Shown here: piece after piece, positions 62,500 through 64,000 of the stretch
Position numbering within the stretch: position 1 is the stretch's first letter
Layout of the letters: each line of letters starts with the position of its first letter
Assembly: GCA_948146395.1 (NCBI GenBank)
Contig: OX411548.1
Span: 57,803,020-57,867,019 of the forward strand
DNA from: Fragum whitleyi
Taxonomy: Eukaryota > Mollusca > Bivalvia > Cardiida > Cardiidae
Direction of reading: 5' to 3'
DNA length: 64,000 nucleotides
Notes under the pieces: generated by a model
Told to the model about the DNA's origin: nothing
Databases searched by the model: none
Seen by the model: only the letters and a program-made list of their open reading frames with translations
Program-made: the position numbers and the translations under genes

Positions 62500-62830
62500 C
62501 AGCATGTTGTGGTATTCTGTCAGATATTTTTAATCTTATTTATAGAACTGGGTTTTCCCCTGATAAGTGGACTGAAAGCATAAATATCCCCTTGCATAAA
62601 GAGGGAGACCCCGGTGATGTTAATAATCACAGAGGAATTTTGTACGTTAGTTGTTTGTTAAAAAAAATTAACTGGTATACTGAACAAACGACTCAGTGCT
62701 TAATGTAAAAAATTAAGCTTTGCTGATTCTCAATTTGGTTTTAGACGTGTGTTGTACGAATGAATTGTCTCTATGCCGCTTTCTAAGATTCAAAAAATGC
62801 ATTTGAGAGTTATCTCAGATGAATAACCTT
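62500..62830 (+). pseudogene. LINE reverse transcriptase fragment
   Basis: Translation gives IFNLIYRTGFSPDKWTESIN then IPLHKEGDPGDVNNHRGIL (62593-62640), the classic P-x-x-K-x-G-D-x-x-x-x-x-N-x-R-G-I block of non-LTR reverse transcriptases. After frame changes FADSQFGFRRVLYE follows (about 62719). Upstream (62340-62480) and downstream (to about 63330, FDDLELFVQGMN) text is suggestive only. Confidence 0.7.
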
Positions 62831-64000
62831 TCTTATCTAGGTATAATTCTTGCGAATAATTTGGACACTCGAGGTAATCTATCCCACCTTGTTTTCATTA
62901 TTTTTTGATGACCTTGAATTGTTTGTGCAAGGAATGAATCATATGGGTTAACACTTGACCAAATAAGTAGTGAGTCTGGTGCAACCAACTGGAGTTTTAA
63001 TAACTTTTTATAAAAATAGATTCAGTTATGCATGGGAAAAGCCTTATTGTGTGAACCATAAAAAATTTCTTTTATAAAATTTTCAGATTGCTGATTGTTG
63101 ATTTTCATCAAAGTTTGTATGGTAACCCAAGTCGTACTTAAAAATTCGTAAAAGATCACATTTGAATTGAAATTTCTTAATTATCTTACCTTTTAAATAG
63201 TTAACTCTTATTGCAAATTAAGACTCTCGTCTCATTGTCTTGGTACTGTCCAGGACCGCATAGAAAAATTGCATAGATAGGGAGCTTAGAACAGTTTTTA
63301 ATGCAACTGATTTGGCTAAACATATAAAATTAGAACGAATAATATAAAAAACAAATAATAAATAATTGTTTTAATAGCTACAACTTTTTTTGATCACGCG
63401 TTGTATTTTAATGTTAATATTTGTATGTTTGACGAGGAACTCTATAGTATATGACAATAAACATTTTTCTAGTGTTAACTTACCTTGTTTACTTCGTTTG
63501 ATAGTTTATTTCATTATTCAAAAAATCTTTCATTTTTCGGCATTAAGGTTTTTTCCTACCCTTTACCTACACACTTAAGTTCACTTGATGCGGAAAAAAG
63601 ACATTCTTGGCTCACTTGAAATCTAAGGTTGAATTTAGCGTGAAAGATAGTGAAATGTTGTCGTTTTTTCATGTTTAAATTTCGACCAAAATTAAAAAGA
63701 AACAGTAGTATATCTTTGCTTACCGTCGCTTACCTTGGTGAAAAGGGAATAGCGTGCATTATCAAATGAAACTAATGCGGAGTTATATTGGACGTGAAGT
63801 CACAATTATTGTATGAGGACCTAATTTAAAGATTTGTTGGTACCTTTCGAACACTAGACTAACAAAAGATAACTAGTTGTAAGATTAAAGTGTCCATCTC
63901 ATTGCTCTCAAAAAAGTAGTAAGTCAAAGCTTTAACATTTTTTTCCCAACCAAACATTGACTTATAAGTACCTTCGCTTACGAGAAACAAAGGCAAAACA
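62831..64000. other. AT-rich DNA, nothing firm
   Basis: Possible LINE traces run to about 63330. The rest shows no ORF with a signature and no clear repeat. Confidence 0.4.

Overview
The window looks like AT-rich nuclear DNA from a marine invertebrate, most probably a bivalve mollusc. The grounds are tRNA-headed SINEs with a conserved body and a (TCAA)n tail, repeats ending in a hairpin plus GGTGAGCTAA, aaggtcaaggtca-type motifs, and several decayed LINE reverse transcriptases of the kind common in bivalve genomes. No database search was possible, so the host assignment is inference. No intact host gene and no functional tRNA or rRNA gene was recognised. Almost every interpretable segment is a mobile element or its remains.

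Layout. 0-2 kb: two SINEs and a 315-bp inverted-repeat (MITE-like) element. 2-6.5 kb: AT-rich DNA with one unassigned 150-codon ORF and a decayed tandem array built around GGCTGCCATCT. 6.5-12 kb: a LINE reverse-transcriptase scrap, the first copy (A) of a large dispersed repeat 'block X', and the 3' half of a LINE. 12-22 kb: short repeats, two hairpin-ended elements, a truncated inverted-repeat element, a second SINE type and a GTCGGCGA-rich repeat. 22-30 kb: copy B of block X, interrupted by a 1.8-kb transposon-like element (23150-24951) and by a 2.1-kb insert carrying a (GA)n tract (27073-29168). 31.7-33 kb: copy C and a GCCATCTTGGATGACC minisatellite. 35.7-37 kb: a LINE C-terminus with a (TTATG)n tail. 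37.5-41.8 kb: copy D joined to a heavily mutated LINE. 43.39-44.57 kb: a virus-like gene cluster. 45.8-50 kb: more degenerate repeats. 50.2-54.1 kb: a 3.9-kb segment between inverted repeats, containing a nearly perfect 820-bp tandem duplication that carries a SINE. 54.1-61.0 kb: a minus-strand LINE with recognisable ORF1 and ORF2. 62.5-62.8 kb: another LINE scrap.

The most notable content is at 43390-44570. It holds three adjacent broken genes: a packaging-type ATPase with Walker A and B motifs, a small basic protein, and, in convergent orientation, the C-terminus of a capsid-like protein of the F54H12.2-like family. Together they suggest the fossil of a Polinton/adintovirus-like DNA virus or self-synthesising transposon. 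All three are damaged and no intact product is expected.

The genes do not form a pathway. They are the layered remains of successive insertions. Repeat copies in the window act as internal references: copy A supplies the empty site for the 1.8-kb element in copy B, and copy D supplies the empty site for the 2.1-kb insert in copy B.
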